From Eggerthella sp. YY7918 (lineage in GTDB: Bacteria; Actinomycetota; Coriobacteriia; Coriobacteriales; Eggerthellaceae), in assembly GCF_000270285.1 (NCBI RefSeq), contig NC_015738.1, positions 558,001 to 622,000 of the forward strand: a stretch of DNA of 64,000 nucleotides, read 5' to 3'. Position numbers and translations under genes: made by a program. The notes beneath the pieces were generated by a model. It saw only the letters and a program-made list of their open reading frames with translations. It was not told the origin of the DNA and did not search any database. Shown here piece by piece: positions 53,967 to 62,888 of the stretch (within the stretch, counting starts at the first letter, position 1; each line of letters starts with the position of its first letter).

Positions 53967-54707
53967 ATGAAGAAAATCAGACTCGATACGCTGCTTGTGG
54001 AGCGGGGATACTTTGCCGATACCGATGCGGCGCTGCGTGCGGTGCTTGCGCATGAGGTGAAGGTGAACGACGTGTACGCCACGAGCGCCGCGGTGAAAGT
54101 GGCGCCCGATGCTGAAGTGGTGGTGAGGGGACGTAAGCGCTTCGTCTCGCGTGGGGGTCATAAATTGCAGGGTGCGCTCGATGCGTTCGGCCAAGATGTG
54201 CACGGGTTGCGCTGCTTGGATATAGGATCGTCCACCGGCGGCTTTACCGATTGCTTGCTGCAGGCGGGTGCGGCGAGCGTCGCGTGTGTGGATGTGAACT
54301 ACGGCCAGCTGGCGTGGCAGCTGCGGCAGGATACACGTGTGAGCGTGTTCGAACGTACAAACATTAAGCTGGCTGATCCCGCAGAGTTGGGCGCACCATT
54401 TGACGTACTGGTGGCCGACCTCAGTTTCATCGGCCTTGCAGCGCTCGCGCCCGTGTTCGCCCGATTCTCGCAGGTGGGGAGCGTGTTTATCGGTCTGGTG
54501 AAGCCGCAATTCGAATCGCGCCCGGATGAGACAGAGCGCGGTGTCGTGCGCGACGAGGCCGTACGACAACGCACGGTGGATGAAGTGCGTGTGGCGCTCG
54601 AGGACGCCGGCTTCGAGCCAACCGGCGTTGTGGAGTCGCCCATCACCGGTCCCGAGGGTAACGTGGAATACCTCGTGCGCGCCGTATATCAAGGCGTACA
54701 ATCGTAG
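53967..54707 (+). CDS. tlyA: TlyA-family rRNA 2'-O-methyltransferase (hemolysin A-like)
   Basis: 246 residues. S4 RNA-binding domain at the start (IRLDTLLVERGYFADTD), the linker FVSRGGHKL, then an FtsJ-type methyltransferase with LDIGSSTGGFTDCLL, DVNYGQLAWQ, LVADLSFIGL and VKPQFE. TlyA methylates cytidines in 16S and 23S rRNA in mycobacteria. The name hemolysin A is historical. The stop is followed by a non-coding region that leads to the riboswitch. Confidence 0.93.
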   Translation: MKKIRLDTLLVERGYFADTDAALRAVLAHEVKVNDVYATSAAVKVAPDAEVVVRGRKRFVSRGGHKLQGALDAFGQDVHGLRCLDIGSSTGGFTDCLLQAGAASVACVDVNYGQLAWQLRQDTRVSVFERTNIKLADPAELGAPFDVLVADLSFIGLAALAPVFARFSQVGSVFIGLVKPQFESRPDETERGVVRDEAVRQRTVDEVRVALEDAGFEPTGVVESPITGPEGNVEYLVRAVYQGVQS

Positions 54708-54863
54708 CAACTGCAGAATCGCCTGCATGAGGCGCATGATGGCGGGCAAGGGGTAATCAGCTCGCAACGCTCAACTATATCCCATGCCGATCTTACGAAC
54801 AGGCAATCTATAAGCTTTCTTGTAAAAAATGAAGCATCTCGTAGAAAAACTGGGCCTTCAACC

Positions 54864-54893
54864 TTGCGTTCAAGATACGGGGGGGGGTACTAT
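54864..54893 (+). promoter_or_regulatory. Promoter with a nine-G tract in the -35/-10 spacer
   Basis: TTGCGT (54864-54869) and TACTAT (54888-54893) are separated by 18 nt, of which the last nine are G (54879-54887). Transcription would start close to 54900, exactly at the 5' end of the riboswitch. A change in G number alters the spacer (G8 would give the optimal 17). Confidence 0.6.
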
Positions 54894-54898
54894 ATTTT

Positions 54899-54974
54899 CA
54901 CGAGCAAACCTGCCGGAAAGCAGGGACGCAAAGCTATAGGGGCCGAACCCCTTGGGGCGGCTAGCCAGTTGCGA
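54899..54974 (+). ncRNA. c-di-GMP-I (GEMM) riboswitch
   Basis: The class I aptamer is recognised from GCAAACCTGCCGGAAAGCAG (54904-54923), then GGACGCAAAGC and, after the P3 arm (GGGGCC/CCCCTTGGGGC), GGCTAGCCAGTTGC. P1 pairs GCAA with TTGC; P2 CCTGC/GCAGG carries a GGAAA-type tetraloop. These are the conserved bases of the family. It lies 125 nt before the start of a LAxTG surface protein gene, with an intrinsic terminator between, so c-di-GMP should switch transcription of that gene. Whether the ligand turns it on or off cannot be read reliably. Confidence 0.93.
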
Positions 54975-54991
54975 TCATCATTCCTGTCGTG

Positions 54992-55030
54992 AGCGACCCA
55001 AAACCTATGGCAAAGGCGGGTCGCTTTTCT
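54992..55030 (+). terminator. Leader terminator of the riboswitch (expression platform)
   Basis: AGCGACCC (54992-54999) and GGGTCGCT (55018-55025) form an 8-bp stem followed by TTTTCT. It stands between aptamer and start codon, so it is the likely regulated terminator. Confidence 0.8.
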
Positions 55031-55098
55031 GCTGTGACTGCTTGAATCGAAGTAGGGCGCGCGAACTAACGCGACGCCATAAGGGGAAGGCAGCGCAT

Positions 55099-58000
55099 AT
55101 GAAGTGGAAAAAACGAGCCAAACAAACACTCGCAATGGCTTTGACGCTGGTCATGGTTGTGTCGTTGAACGTTCCCGTGGTGGCCTTTGGTGAGGAGACG
55201 ATTTCGGGTCCCTCTGAAACGCAAGCCACGGAAGATATTTCCACATTCGGTAACAGCCCAGCGCGAACTTGGCAAGAAGTGGTGACGGAACAACCCGACG
55301 GCTTTCAAAGCGACGCTAGTACGGTGACGATATCCACTCCACAAGGCCTTGCATGGTTCGGCAAACGGATCAACGAAGGGCAGAGCTACGCCGGTTTCAC
55401 TATCACTATCACCGCAAACCTGGACATGTCTTCATATGAGTGGTTTCCCATTGACGCGAAGGATGGGCAGCTCGCCAGCACTACTATTAACGGTAGTGGT
55501 TGCAGTATTAGTAACCTGAGGATTGTCGACACACTTTATGCGGGTGGTTACGAGGGGTACTATGCCGCATTCATTGGACGTACTTCTGGGCATCCACTCG
55601 CAATTAGCAATATAACCTTTTCTGGAGCAAACATTGCGCCGAACTATTACGACGGTGTGCAATTCGCAGTAGCGAACAACGCGAGCAGTTGCGCGGTTCT
55701 TGTGGGTATGAGTCAGGGTTCTTTAACTCTAGAAAATGTTTCGGTAGAAAACAGCACTATCGTTGCAGCCACAAAGCATGGAGCGTACGTCGGTCAAAAT
55801 CAGGCGAATGTGACTATGACTGGCTGCAGCGTCATAGGTTGCACGGTGCAAGGGGAGTACAACTACGCGTCGGTGATTGGCTACAGTAATGGCAAAGAGA
55901 ACAATAACGGCGAGAAAATTAGCATTGAGGCGCCAGGCGGAATAACGCTTGTTGGCAACAAGCTTGTTTTCAAAGAGATGTCACAGGATTTCGACGTGTT
56001 TGTAGGAGCTTCGGGTCTCGTTGATTATGCTACGCCCGTCTATGGCCTTACGGGGGGAAAGCTGTATGCGACAGGGGCCGATTTCTATACGACTGACGAT
56101 GGGGCCACGACGTTTCTTCTCGATAGCGTCTCGTACCCCGTTGAACGCTGTGCTGTTGGTTTCGAAGCATCCACGGGCGATGTGTATTACCCCTCGCTTC
56201 AGGATGCGATTACCGCGGCAGCATCAGGTCAGACCATTACACTGCAGAGCGACGTGACAATCGCCAGTCCTACCACCATCGACAAATCTCTGACCATCGA
56301 TCTGAACGGTCACAAGATTATCAACTCCGTTGAAAATGACCATGCCTTCAATATCACAGCGCCGAACGTCACGTTTACCGTGAATGGCACTGCTGAAAAT
56401 AGCGGCATGACCATACCCGATACCAATACCACTTCAAAGGGTCTGATCTATGTTGCCGAAAGCGGTTCCGGCTCCACGGTGGCTCTCAACGGCGGAACAT
56501 ATGTGGGCGAGACGACGGGCAATGACAAATCGGGCAACAGTCTCTTGGTAAGCACGCCGGTAGACAAACAGATGACCGTGAATATGAATTTGACCGACGT
56601 GACGGCAACCAGCAACAAGTTCATCGCTTACAGCGACATTAGAGACGGGAATGGTTCCCTGAATATTGTTGTTACCGGTGGATCGTACTCCTCAACAGAC
56701 GGCCCGACTTTTGGATTTGGTGGTTTGAAGCAAAGCAGCACCGTGTCATTCAGCGGTACGGGTGTGACGGCTGCATCGAATAATGGGTATGTCATTCAGA
56801 TCTACAGCCCAGTTGCCACGTTTGAAAACTGCACGTTCAGCAATACTGGAAGCAGCACCGACAAAGCTCCCACTACGACGGTAGCCGTGTCGGGCGGTGG
56901 CTTAGCCGATATCATCAGCGGTACCTACACGTCGAATCACCACGGCTTGTACGTGTACAATTCTGGAGGAACGCTCAATGTGAAGGGAGGCACCATTTCG
57001 GGTGAGGAGGCTGCCATTAAGGCAGATGCGCTTGGAAGTGCGGTCTCGATCGTCAATATTTCTGCCGGTACGATAACCGGAAATCTGGTGCCGGATGAGA
57101 AATCAAAATTCGTCATCACGGGCGGTTCGTTCAGCGTTGACCCCAGTAAGTACGTTCCCGAGGACTATGTAGCCACCCCTCAGAGCGGTGGTACCTGGAT
57201 TGTGGCCCAACGTGAAGCTGCAACAATAGCCTTCGATTCCAATGGTGGAACGAGTGTCGCGCCCATTACGGGTAAGGCTGGCCTTACAATTGATGACCGC
57301 ACCCTGCCCGAAAAGCCTTCTCGCAACGGCTATACCTTCCTTGGTTGGGTGGATGCGCAGGGCAATAAGGTGAGCGAGTTGCCCGCGACGTTCCCCGCAG
57401 GAACGACCACCTATTTTGCAACATGGGAGGCTGTTGTTCAGACCGATCCTGGTACGAGTATGCATGTGCAGGTGACGCAGGTTGCAGATGAGCCCGACCA
57501 GCCAAAGCCAGTCGTGACCGAAGAGGCGGTTCAGGCTGCCGTTTCCAGCGCGCAGAGCGCTCTTGAAACCATCAAGCAGGGCGGTACGCCAAAGGGTATG
57601 TCTGCCGACAAGGCGAAGGAGATACGCGATGCCGTGAACAACCTTCCGGCAGACGGCTCGGTAAAGGTCATCGTCTCGGTCAATGCCGAGCAGCGTTCCG
57701 ATGAACATGTAACCGGTACGGACAAAACTTCCATTGGAAGTGTGATGACCGATGATGAGACCGTGGTGTACTTCGACTTGAATGTCTCTATGACCGTACA
57801 GGTACTAGACCACGATGGCAACCCAAAAGCTTCTATCGACAATGTCCCGCTTTCCGTCGTCGACGAACCTTTGCTTATCGAGATTCACGTCGATCCGGAA
57901 CTCATCAAGAACAAAGCCGTTCGTATCGCGCATGTGCATAATGGCGTAACTGAGATCATCCAACCGGAAAGCATCGACCGCGAAACCGGTGTCATACGCG

Positions 58001-58401
58001 TGTACGCTTCGGCGTTTTCCACGTATGCTTTGCTTACCTCAAGCAATGTGACCGTGACCTTCGAGTCGAATGGCGGTTCGGCGGTGGCTGCTCAGTCTGT
58101 GCCGTTTGGTTCCGTTGCCACACGTCCCGCCGATCCGACGCGTTCCGGCTATGTGTTTGCGGGATGGTACTCTGACCAGGGATTGACTCGTGCATTCGAT
58201 TTTGCGACGCCGCTCGATACGTCCATCACGCTCTATGCAAAATGGTCTGGACAGTCTGGTAGTAGCGATGCGTCAGGCTTGGCCAATACGGGTGATGCCG
58301 TGGGGCAGAGCGTCGTGCCACTCGTCATCGCGGGAGTGCTGGCAGGCACTATCGCGTTGTGCGCAGCGATTACGCTTAGCGCACGTCGTCGCAAGCTCTA
58401 A
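55099..58401 (+). CDS. LAxTG-anchored surface protein with Listeria-Bacteroides repeats, under riboswitch control
   Basis: 1100 residues from ATG 55099 (behind AAGGGGAAGG). Signal peptide TLAMALTLVMVVSLNVPVVA. Residues about 80-700 consist of beta-strand-rich, Ser/Thr/Gly-rich segments like a beta-helix (SLTIDLNGHKIINSVEND, VALNGGTYVGETTGN). Two InlB B-repeat-like (Flg_new) modules follow: FDSNGGTSVAP...GYTFLGWVD near 712 and FESNGGSAVAA...GYVFAGWYSD near 990. The end is GLANTGDAVG, a membrane helix and ARRRKL: a sortase signal. It is expected to be covalently attached to the cell wall and to serve in contact or adhesion. Ends before a strong terminator. Confidence 0.9.
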   Translation: MKWKKRAKQTLAMALTLVMVVSLNVPVVAFGEETISGPSETQATEDISTFGNSPARTWQEVVTEQPDGFQSDASTVTISTPQGLAWFGKRINEGQSYAGFTITITANLDMSSYEWFPIDAKDGQLASTTINGSGCSISNLRIVDTLYAGGYEGYYAAFIGRTSGHPLAISNITFSGANIAPNYYDGVQFAVANNASSCAVLVGMSQGSLTLENVSVENSTIVAATKHGAYVGQNQANVTMTGCSVIGCTVQGEYNYASVIGYSNGKENNNGEKISIEAPGGITLVGNKLVFKEMSQDFDVFVGASGLVDYATPVYGLTGGKLYATGADFYTTDDGATTFLLDSVSYPVERCAVGFEASTGDVYYPSLQDAITAAASGQTITLQSDVTIASPTTIDKSLTIDLNGHKIINSVENDHAFNITAPNVTFTVNGTAENSGMTIPDTNTTSKGLIYVAESGSGSTVALNGGTYVGETTGNDKSGNSLLVSTPVDKQMTVNMNLTDVTATSNKFIAYSDIRDGNGSLNIVVTGGSYSSTDGPTFGFGGLKQSSTVSFSGTGVTAASNNGYVIQIYSPVATFENCTFSNTGSSTDKAPTTTVAVSGGGLADIISGTYTSNHHGLYVYNSGGTLNVKGGTISGEEAAIKADALGSAVSIVNISAGTITGNLVPDEKSKFVITGGSFSVDPSKYVPEDYVATPQSGGTWIVAQREAATIAFDSNGGTSVAPITGKAGLTIDDRTLPEKPSRNGYTFLGWVDAQGNKVSELPATFPAGTTTYFATWEAVVQTDPGTSMHVQVTQVADEPDQPKPVVTEEAVQAAVSSAQSALETIKQGGTPKGMSADKAKEIRDAVNNLPADGSVKVIVSVNAEQRSDEHVTGTDKTSIGSVMTDDETVVYFDLNVSMTVQVLDHDGNPKASIDNVPLSVVDEPLLIEIHVDPELIKNKAVRIAHVHNGVTEIIQPESIDRETGVIRVYASAFSTYALLTSSNVTVTFESNGGSAVAAQSVPFGSVATRPADPTRSGYVFAGWYSDQGLTRAFDFATPLDTSITLYAKWSGQSGSSDASGLANTGDAVGQSVVPLVIAGVLAGTIALCAAITLSARRRKL

Positions 58402-58424
58402 ACATTTCAGAAGAACGTTTTACC

Positions 58425-58464
58425 CAAGGCCGCCGGACTCCAAACCCGGCGGCCTTGCTGTTTC
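58425..58464 (+). terminator. Terminator of the riboswitch-controlled surface protein
   Basis: CAAGGCCGCCGG / CCGGCGGCCTTG, a perfect 12-bp stem with a nine-base loop, followed by CTGTTTCTT. Confidence 0.85.
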
Positions 58465-58511
58465 TTGGATATTGCAAGATATCCAAAAGCTGATCGTTGC
58501 GTTTCTTTCGT

Positions 58512-58544
58512 GCTATACTCTACCAAGCACCAAGCGCTTGGTAG
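58512..58544 (+). promoter_or_regulatory. Promoter and operator of the toxin-antitoxin pair
   Basis: TGC-TATACT (extended -10, ends 58519) is followed by CTACCAAGC (58520-58528) and a nested perfect palindrome ACCAAGCGCTTGGT (58529-58542) extending to GCTTGGTAG (58536-58544). The arms lie at the transcription start, a position that fits repression by the antitoxin. Confidence 0.65.
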
Positions 58545-58556
58545 AGGAGGCTGTAA

Positions 58557-58922
58557 ATGAGCATGGCAGCATTGGCGGAGCCGTTGACGGTAAAGATTTC
58601 AAGTAAACGGCAGATCACCATCCCGGCGAAAATTTACGAAGGAGTCGGGTTTAAAGACTATGCATTATGTACGTGGACTGATAAGGGCATGTTCCTTCAG
58701 CCTCTTGATGTCGATGACGAGGATGTCACAGTTGATATATTGCGCTACCTCATCAAGGAAGGTTACGAGGGTGAGGACCTGATTGCCCAGTATCAAGAAA
58801 TGAAAAAGAAGATTATCCCGTTGAAAGATAGGCTTGACCGAGCAGAGCGCGATATCGTTGAGGGACGGATAGACACGTACGAGAACATGCGCGCACGCAT
58901 ACGTGATCAATATGGCTTCTGA
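58557..58922 (+). CDS. AbrB/MazE-type antitoxin
   Basis: 121 residues, ATG with AGAGGAGG upstream. N-terminal AbrB swapped-hairpin DNA-binding domain (LTVKISSKRQITIPAKIYEG), then a helical C-terminal part that should wrap the toxin (DILRYLIKEGYEGEDLIAQY and EMKKKIIPLKDRLDRAERDI). It overlaps the toxin gene by 11 nt. It probably binds the palindrome upstream. Confidence 0.87.
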   Translation: MSMAALAEPLTVKISSKRQITIPAKIYEGVGFKDYALCTWTDKGMFLQPLDVDDEDVTVDILRYLIKEGYEGEDLIAQYQEMKKKIIPLKDRLDRAERDIVEGRIDTYENMRARIRDQYGF

Positions 58923-59229
58923 AGTTTATATCACAGCGGAATTTGAATGCGATCTATTCGATTCCCTAGCTTATCTTACTGAAGTGCTGCATGCCTCCGG
59001 AGCGGCAGAACGATTGGCGAACGAAATCGATGCAGCCAAGGAACTGCTAGCCGAACATCCATTTCTTGATGCTGTTTCCGAACGACTGCAAATGGCAGAC
59101 TTGGGCTATCGGGAGCATCTCGTACTAAATTACGTCATCGTGTATAAAGTGAAAAACAACGTAGTGTGGTTTCTTCGGTTGTTTCATCAGCGCCAATCGT
59201 ACGGGCGTTTCATCATCGAATGGCGTTGA
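58912..59229 (+). CDS. RelE/ParE-superfamily toxin
   Basis: 105 residues from ATG 58912. Small basic/acidic alpha-beta protein of RelE/ParE type: VYITAEFECDLFDSLAYLTE, then GYREHLVLNYVIVYKVKNNV and WFLRLFHQRQSYGRFI at the end. Located directly after, and overlapping, the AbrB-type antitoxin. Whether it is a ribosome-dependent nuclease (RelE) or a gyrase poison (ParE) cannot be decided. Confidence 0.85.
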   Translation: MASEVYITAEFECDLFDSLAYLTEVLHASGAAERLANEIDAAKELLAEHPFLDAVSERLQMADLGYREHLVLNYVIVYKVKNNVVWFLRLFHQRQSYGRFIIEWR

Positions 59230-59238
59230 TGCGGTTGC

Positions 59239-60603
59239 TTAGTTCTTAAGCGAGTTTATTGGTGCGGGCATGCGGCCGCCGCGATGGGCGAAGGTGGTGC
59301 CGGCAAACTGGTTGACGGGCATGACGGGGGCATAGCCCAAAAGCCCACCGAAGTCCAGCTTATCGCCCACCTGCTTTCCAATGGCGGGGATGATGCGCAC
59401 AGCGGTAGTCTTGTTGTTGATCATGCCGATGGCGCACTCGTCGGCAATAATACCGAAGATGGTTTCCACGCTTGTGTCGCCCGGAACGGCGATCATGTCC
59501 AGGCCTACCGAACACACGCAGGTCATAGCTTCAAGCTTTTCCAAGGAAAGGGCACCGGCCTCGGCCGCGCGAATCATGCCAGCATCCTCGGATACGGGGA
59601 TGAACGCGCCGGACAGGCCGCCCACAGACGAGGATGCCATAACGCCGCCCTTCTTCACGGCATCGTTAAGCATGGCGAGCGCAGCTGTGGTACCCGGACC
59701 GCCACACGTGCCCACGCCGATGGCTTCCAAAATCTCAGCTACAGAGTCGCCTTCGGCCGGGGTAGGCGCAAGCGAAAGATCTAGGATGCCCTGCTGTACG
59801 CCAAGACGGCGCGATGCCTCGCGCGCCATAAGCTCGCCTGCGCGTGTGATCTTAAATGCGGTGGCCTTGATGGCCTCTGCCACGCTCGTGATGTCAGCAT
59901 CTTTCGGCAGGTCGGCAAGCACGGCCCGCACTACGCCCGGACCCGATACACCCACGTTCACCACAGCATCAGCTTCGCCCGAGCCATGGAATGCGCCAGC
60001 CATGAAGGGATTGTCCTCCACGGCGTTGCAGAAAACAACAAGCTTACCTGCGCCGATACACTCGCGATCGGCGGTTGCCTCGGCGGTTTGCTTCACAATG
60101 CCCGCCATTTTCAGCGCTGCATCCATATTGATTCCAGCGCGCGTGGAACCCACGTTCACGCTCGCGCATACGCGTTCAGTGGCGGAAAGCGCGTTGGGAA
60201 TGGATTCCATGAGCTTGGTGTCGGCGGCAGAAGCGCCCTTCTGCACGAGTGCAGAGTAGCCACCCACGAAGTCGACTCCTACTTCCTTGCCGGCTTTATC
60301 CATGGCAACAGCGATGCGCGAAAGGTCGGCATCAGGGGTGGCGGCGCAGATTTCGGCGATAGGAGTGACCGAGATACGCTTGTTCACGATAGGAATGCCG
60401 AATTCGCGCTCCAGCTGCTCGGCGGTGGGTACCAGCTGTTCGGCGGCGCTTGCCATGCGGTCGTACACCTTTCGCGCCGTTGTGTTAAGGTCATCGCTCG
60501 TGCACCCGCGCAAGTTCAGACCCAGCGTGATTGTGCGGATGTCGAGGTGCTGCTTGCTCACCATTGCAAGCGTTTCGGCGATTTCGGCAGGAGTAATCTG
60601 CAT
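59239..60603 (-). CDS. PFL-family protein (DUF711/UPF0210)
   Basis: 454 residues from ATG 60601-60603, the family's usual length. Conserved DUF711 parts include [54 protein letters not shown] and [14 protein letters not shown]. The fold resembles anaerobic glycyl-radical enzymes but no glycyl-radical motif is present; function unknown. In many genomes an ACT-domain partner (UPF0237) lies directly upstream; I find none here. Convergent with the toxin gene. Confidence 0.92.
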   Translation of the reverse strand: MQITPAEIAETLAMVSKQHLDIRTITLGLNLRGCTSDDLNTTARKVYDRMASAAEQLVPTAEQLEREFGIPIVNKRISVTPIAEICAATPDADLSRIAVAMDKAGKEVGVDFVGGYSALVQKGASAADTKLMESIPNALSATERVCASVNVGSTRAGINMDAALKMAGIVKQTAEATADRECIGAGKLVVFCNAVEDNPFMAGAFHGSGEADAVVNVGVSGPGVVRAVLADLPKDADITSVAEAIKATAFKITRAGELMAREASRRLGVQQGILDLSLAPTPAEGDSVAEILEAIGVGTCGGPGTTAALAMLNDAVKKGGVMASSSVGGLSGAFIPVSEDAGMIRAAEAGALSLEKLEAMTCVCSVGLDMIAVPGDTSVETIFGIIADECAIGMINNKTTAVRIIPAIGKQVGDKLDFGGLLGYAPVMPVNQFAGTTFAHRGGRMPAPINSLKN

Positions 60604-60789
60604 GGGGCGTTCCTTCTTCTTAGCGGGTAGCGTGTGATTCGTTGTCATACAGCATAGCAAATTGCGGTAGCGTGGGGGTGTTATCCCTCGCAAATTCGGT
60701 GATTCTCCGCGGTGCTGACGAGCTGCCGAAAGCGACGGCGTTCAACAAGGCCATCCGCATCGATCGATCAAGCGTGTACGCTGGCAGTG

Positions 60790-62037
60790 TCAGACAAGCA
60801 GGGGGAACTCGGTGCCAACAACGTCGCGGCTTGTTTGAGCAAGCCAAGCAAGCGGATCGTCAAGCTCGGCAAGGAACACATGCTTCTTTGCCAACTCGGG
60901 CGTATAGTCTTTGAGCGCATACACGGCATGAGCTCCCTCTTCGGTATGATTAACCAGGGGTGTCCATGCGGGATCCTCCACGCGCACCCCGCTACCGTCT
61001 TTAACAAACGTGCAGGTGAGCATGCCTTCGAGCTCGTTGAGCGGGGCAGGGGTCTCATGGCAGCTGATGAAGTTGCCAAGCGAATAGGCAACGAGCGTGC
61101 GATGTCCCGAAGATCCTTCGACCCAGGCAAGCGGCCCAATCACATGTGGATGAGAACCCAAAACGACATCGACCTCAAGATCGGCAAGCAGCTGAGCATA
61201 GTACAGCTGGTTCTCGTCGGGATCGGTCTGATTTTCCGTACCCCAATGCATGGCTACCAGCACCACGTCGCTCATTTCTTTGGCGCGCGCAACATCTGAA
61301 CGAATGCGCTCCTCGTCGATGAAGTTCACCGAATAGGAGGGAAGATCGGCCTGCTCAAAGCCGTTTACGCCGTAGGTGTAATCAAGCAAGGAAAACGTTA
61401 TGCCATTGCGTTCGACCACGGGGATGGTGTTCGCTTCTTCCTCGTTTGCAGCGGTGCCGGTAAAGGCAACCGGCTTTTCGTTCCAGATGCTGCGGGAATG
61501 TTCGACTGCGCCGTAGTATCCCCAATCATACGAATGATTAGAGGCAGAAGCGACCAGGTCGAATCCTGTATCAACCACGGCATCGGCCATGGCGTCGGTC
61601 ACGTTGAATGAAGGCCATCCGCGCGGACCGATGTCGTCTCCTCCTAGGTGCGTCTCCTGTTTGATATAGGCGAGATCGGCCGATTCGACATACTGCTTGA
61701 TGGGTTGGTAGAGCGGCCGGTAGTCATATTGCCCATCGCCTGCTTCGCCGGCGCAGGCATCGGCATAGGCGCCAATCGTTTCGTTGGGAAGGTTGTCGCC
61801 TACGGCAACAAAGGTAACGCGAGATGATTCGGCGCTAGTAGGCGCTTCGGTTGAAGCGGGTTCGGACTGCTCGGGAGTGCTGTTCGGGGCCGAAAAGGCC
61901 GAGAGTCCCACACTGACGGCCACCACTGCTGCAACGATAATGCCCAGCCCAATGAGCGCAGCGGGTTGAGGCCCGGCGGCGACATCTTTTCGGCGGGTTG
62001 GTTTACGTGTAGGACGGGATGGGGGATAGCTTTGCAT
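60790..62037 (-). CDS. CapA-family (poly-gamma-glutamate synthesis protein-like) secreted metallophosphatase-fold protein
   Basis: 415 residues from ATG 62035-62037 (behind GAGGAGAGA). N-terminal basic tail and a membrane anchor (LIGLGIIVAAVVAVSVGLSA), a Ser/Thr/Glu linker, then the PGA_cap domain: VTFVAVGDNLP, AYIKQETHLGG, DLVASASNHSYDWG, VVLVAMHWGTENQ and DVVLGSHPHVIGP, then YSLGNFIS. In Bacillus CapA is needed for poly-gamma-glutamate export; here no capB/capC is near, and stand-alone members are common. The substrate is unknown. Confidence 0.88.
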   Translation of the reverse strand: MQSYPPSRPTRKPTRRKDVAAGPQPAALIGLGIIVAAVVAVSVGLSAFSAPNSTPEQSEPASTEAPTSAESSRVTFVAVGDNLPNETIGAYADACAGEAGDGQYDYRPLYQPIKQYVESADLAYIKQETHLGGDDIGPRGWPSFNVTDAMADAVVDTGFDLVASASNHSYDWGYYGAVEHSRSIWNEKPVAFTGTAANEEEANTIPVVERNGITFSLLDYTYGVNGFEQADLPSYSVNFIDEERIRSDVARAKEMSDVVLVAMHWGTENQTDPDENQLYYAQLLADLEVDVVLGSHPHVIGPLAWVEGSSGHRTLVAYSLGNFISCHETPAPLNELEGMLTCTFVKDGSGVRVEDPAWTPLVNHTEEGAHAVYALKDYTPELAKKHVFLAELDDPLAWLAQTSRDVVGTEFPLLV

Positions 62038-62143
62038 GGTCTCTCTCCTCAAACAGGTACTGATAATAATAGCTCGTTTCGTCATCCTTAACCGTAGGTT
62101 TAAGTTGCAAAACCGTATTTTTCCGAGTACAATAGCCATGTTT

Positions 62144-62180
62144 TGAACACGGTGTTCATTTTTGACCGAGGTGTTCAAAA
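62144..62180. promoter_or_regulatory. Probable TetR operator(s) upstream of the TetR gene
   Basis: TGAACAC-G-GTGTTCA (62144-62158) is a perfect inverted repeat; a second, less perfect one spans TTTTGA (62160-62165) to GTGTTCAAAA (62171-62180). Both lie between the divergent capA-like and tetR genes, a standard place for TetR self-regulation. Confidence 0.65.
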
Positions 62181-62237
62181 GTCGATGTCGGTGCTTTGGA
62201 GAGAGTATGCGACACGACGTATGGTGAGGATGGTCGA

Positions 62238-62831
62238 ATGGATCGACGGATTACCAAATCAAAAAAAGCGCTGCGCGACGCGCTCATAGCGCTCATGGAA
62301 GAGCGCGGCTTCGATGGGTTTACGGTTAACGACCTATGCGAGCGGGCCGACCTCAATCGGGGTACGTTCTATAACCACTTCCGTGATAAAGAGTGCCTGC
62401 TGGCCGCTCTTGAAGATGAAGTTATGGACGATCTGGAGCGCTTTCAAACGCAGATGCAGGAGCTCACCGTACGGAGTCTCATGACCTATCGTGCGCGTAA
62501 AAAACCGCTCCCGTTTCTGGTGGAGCTGTTCGACTACCTGCGTGAGCAAGGCAATTTTCTACATGCGGTACTCGGCCCCGGGGGCGACGTGCGATTTGGT
62601 CCTCGCCTACGCGATTCCATCTGTACGAATCTTGTCCAATCCATTTTGCATGAACGCTACCGCAACGATCCCTCGTCATTCGTCGGATACTACGTGGCGT
62701 TTTTTGCGTCCGCATACCTTGGCGTCATTGAGCGCTGGATAGAAACGGGTATGCATGAAACTTCAGAAGAGATGGCTCTTATTGCGATGCGTCTGTTCTT
62801 TATCAAACCAGGCGAATCCATCAAGCTGTAA
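62238..62831 (+). CDS. TetR-family transcriptional regulator
   Basis: 197 residues from ATG 62238. N-terminal HTH (KKALRDALIALMEERGFDGF, then NDLCERADLNRGTFYNHFRD). The C-terminal part (FLVELFDYLREQGNFLHAVL) resembles the TetR_C_33 type often seen next to dihydroxyacetone kinase-like or membrane genes. The following gene begins about 57 nt after its stop, so it may be co-transcribed with or regulate the 2-hydroxyacyl-CoA dehydratase activator. Confidence 0.92.
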   Translation: MDRRITKSKKALRDALIALMEERGFDGFTVNDLCERADLNRGTFYNHFRDKECLLAALEDEVMDDLERFQTQMQELTVRSLMTYRARKKPLPFLVELFDYLREQGNFLHAVLGPGGDVRFGPRLRDSICTNLVQSILHERYRNDPSSFVGYYVAFFASAYLGVIERWIETGMHETSEEMALIAMRLFFIKPGESIKL

Positions 62832-62888
62832 GGCAACGGAGAGAGTATGAACGACACAACAACTGATCAGCAACCTTCAAAGGAGGAC

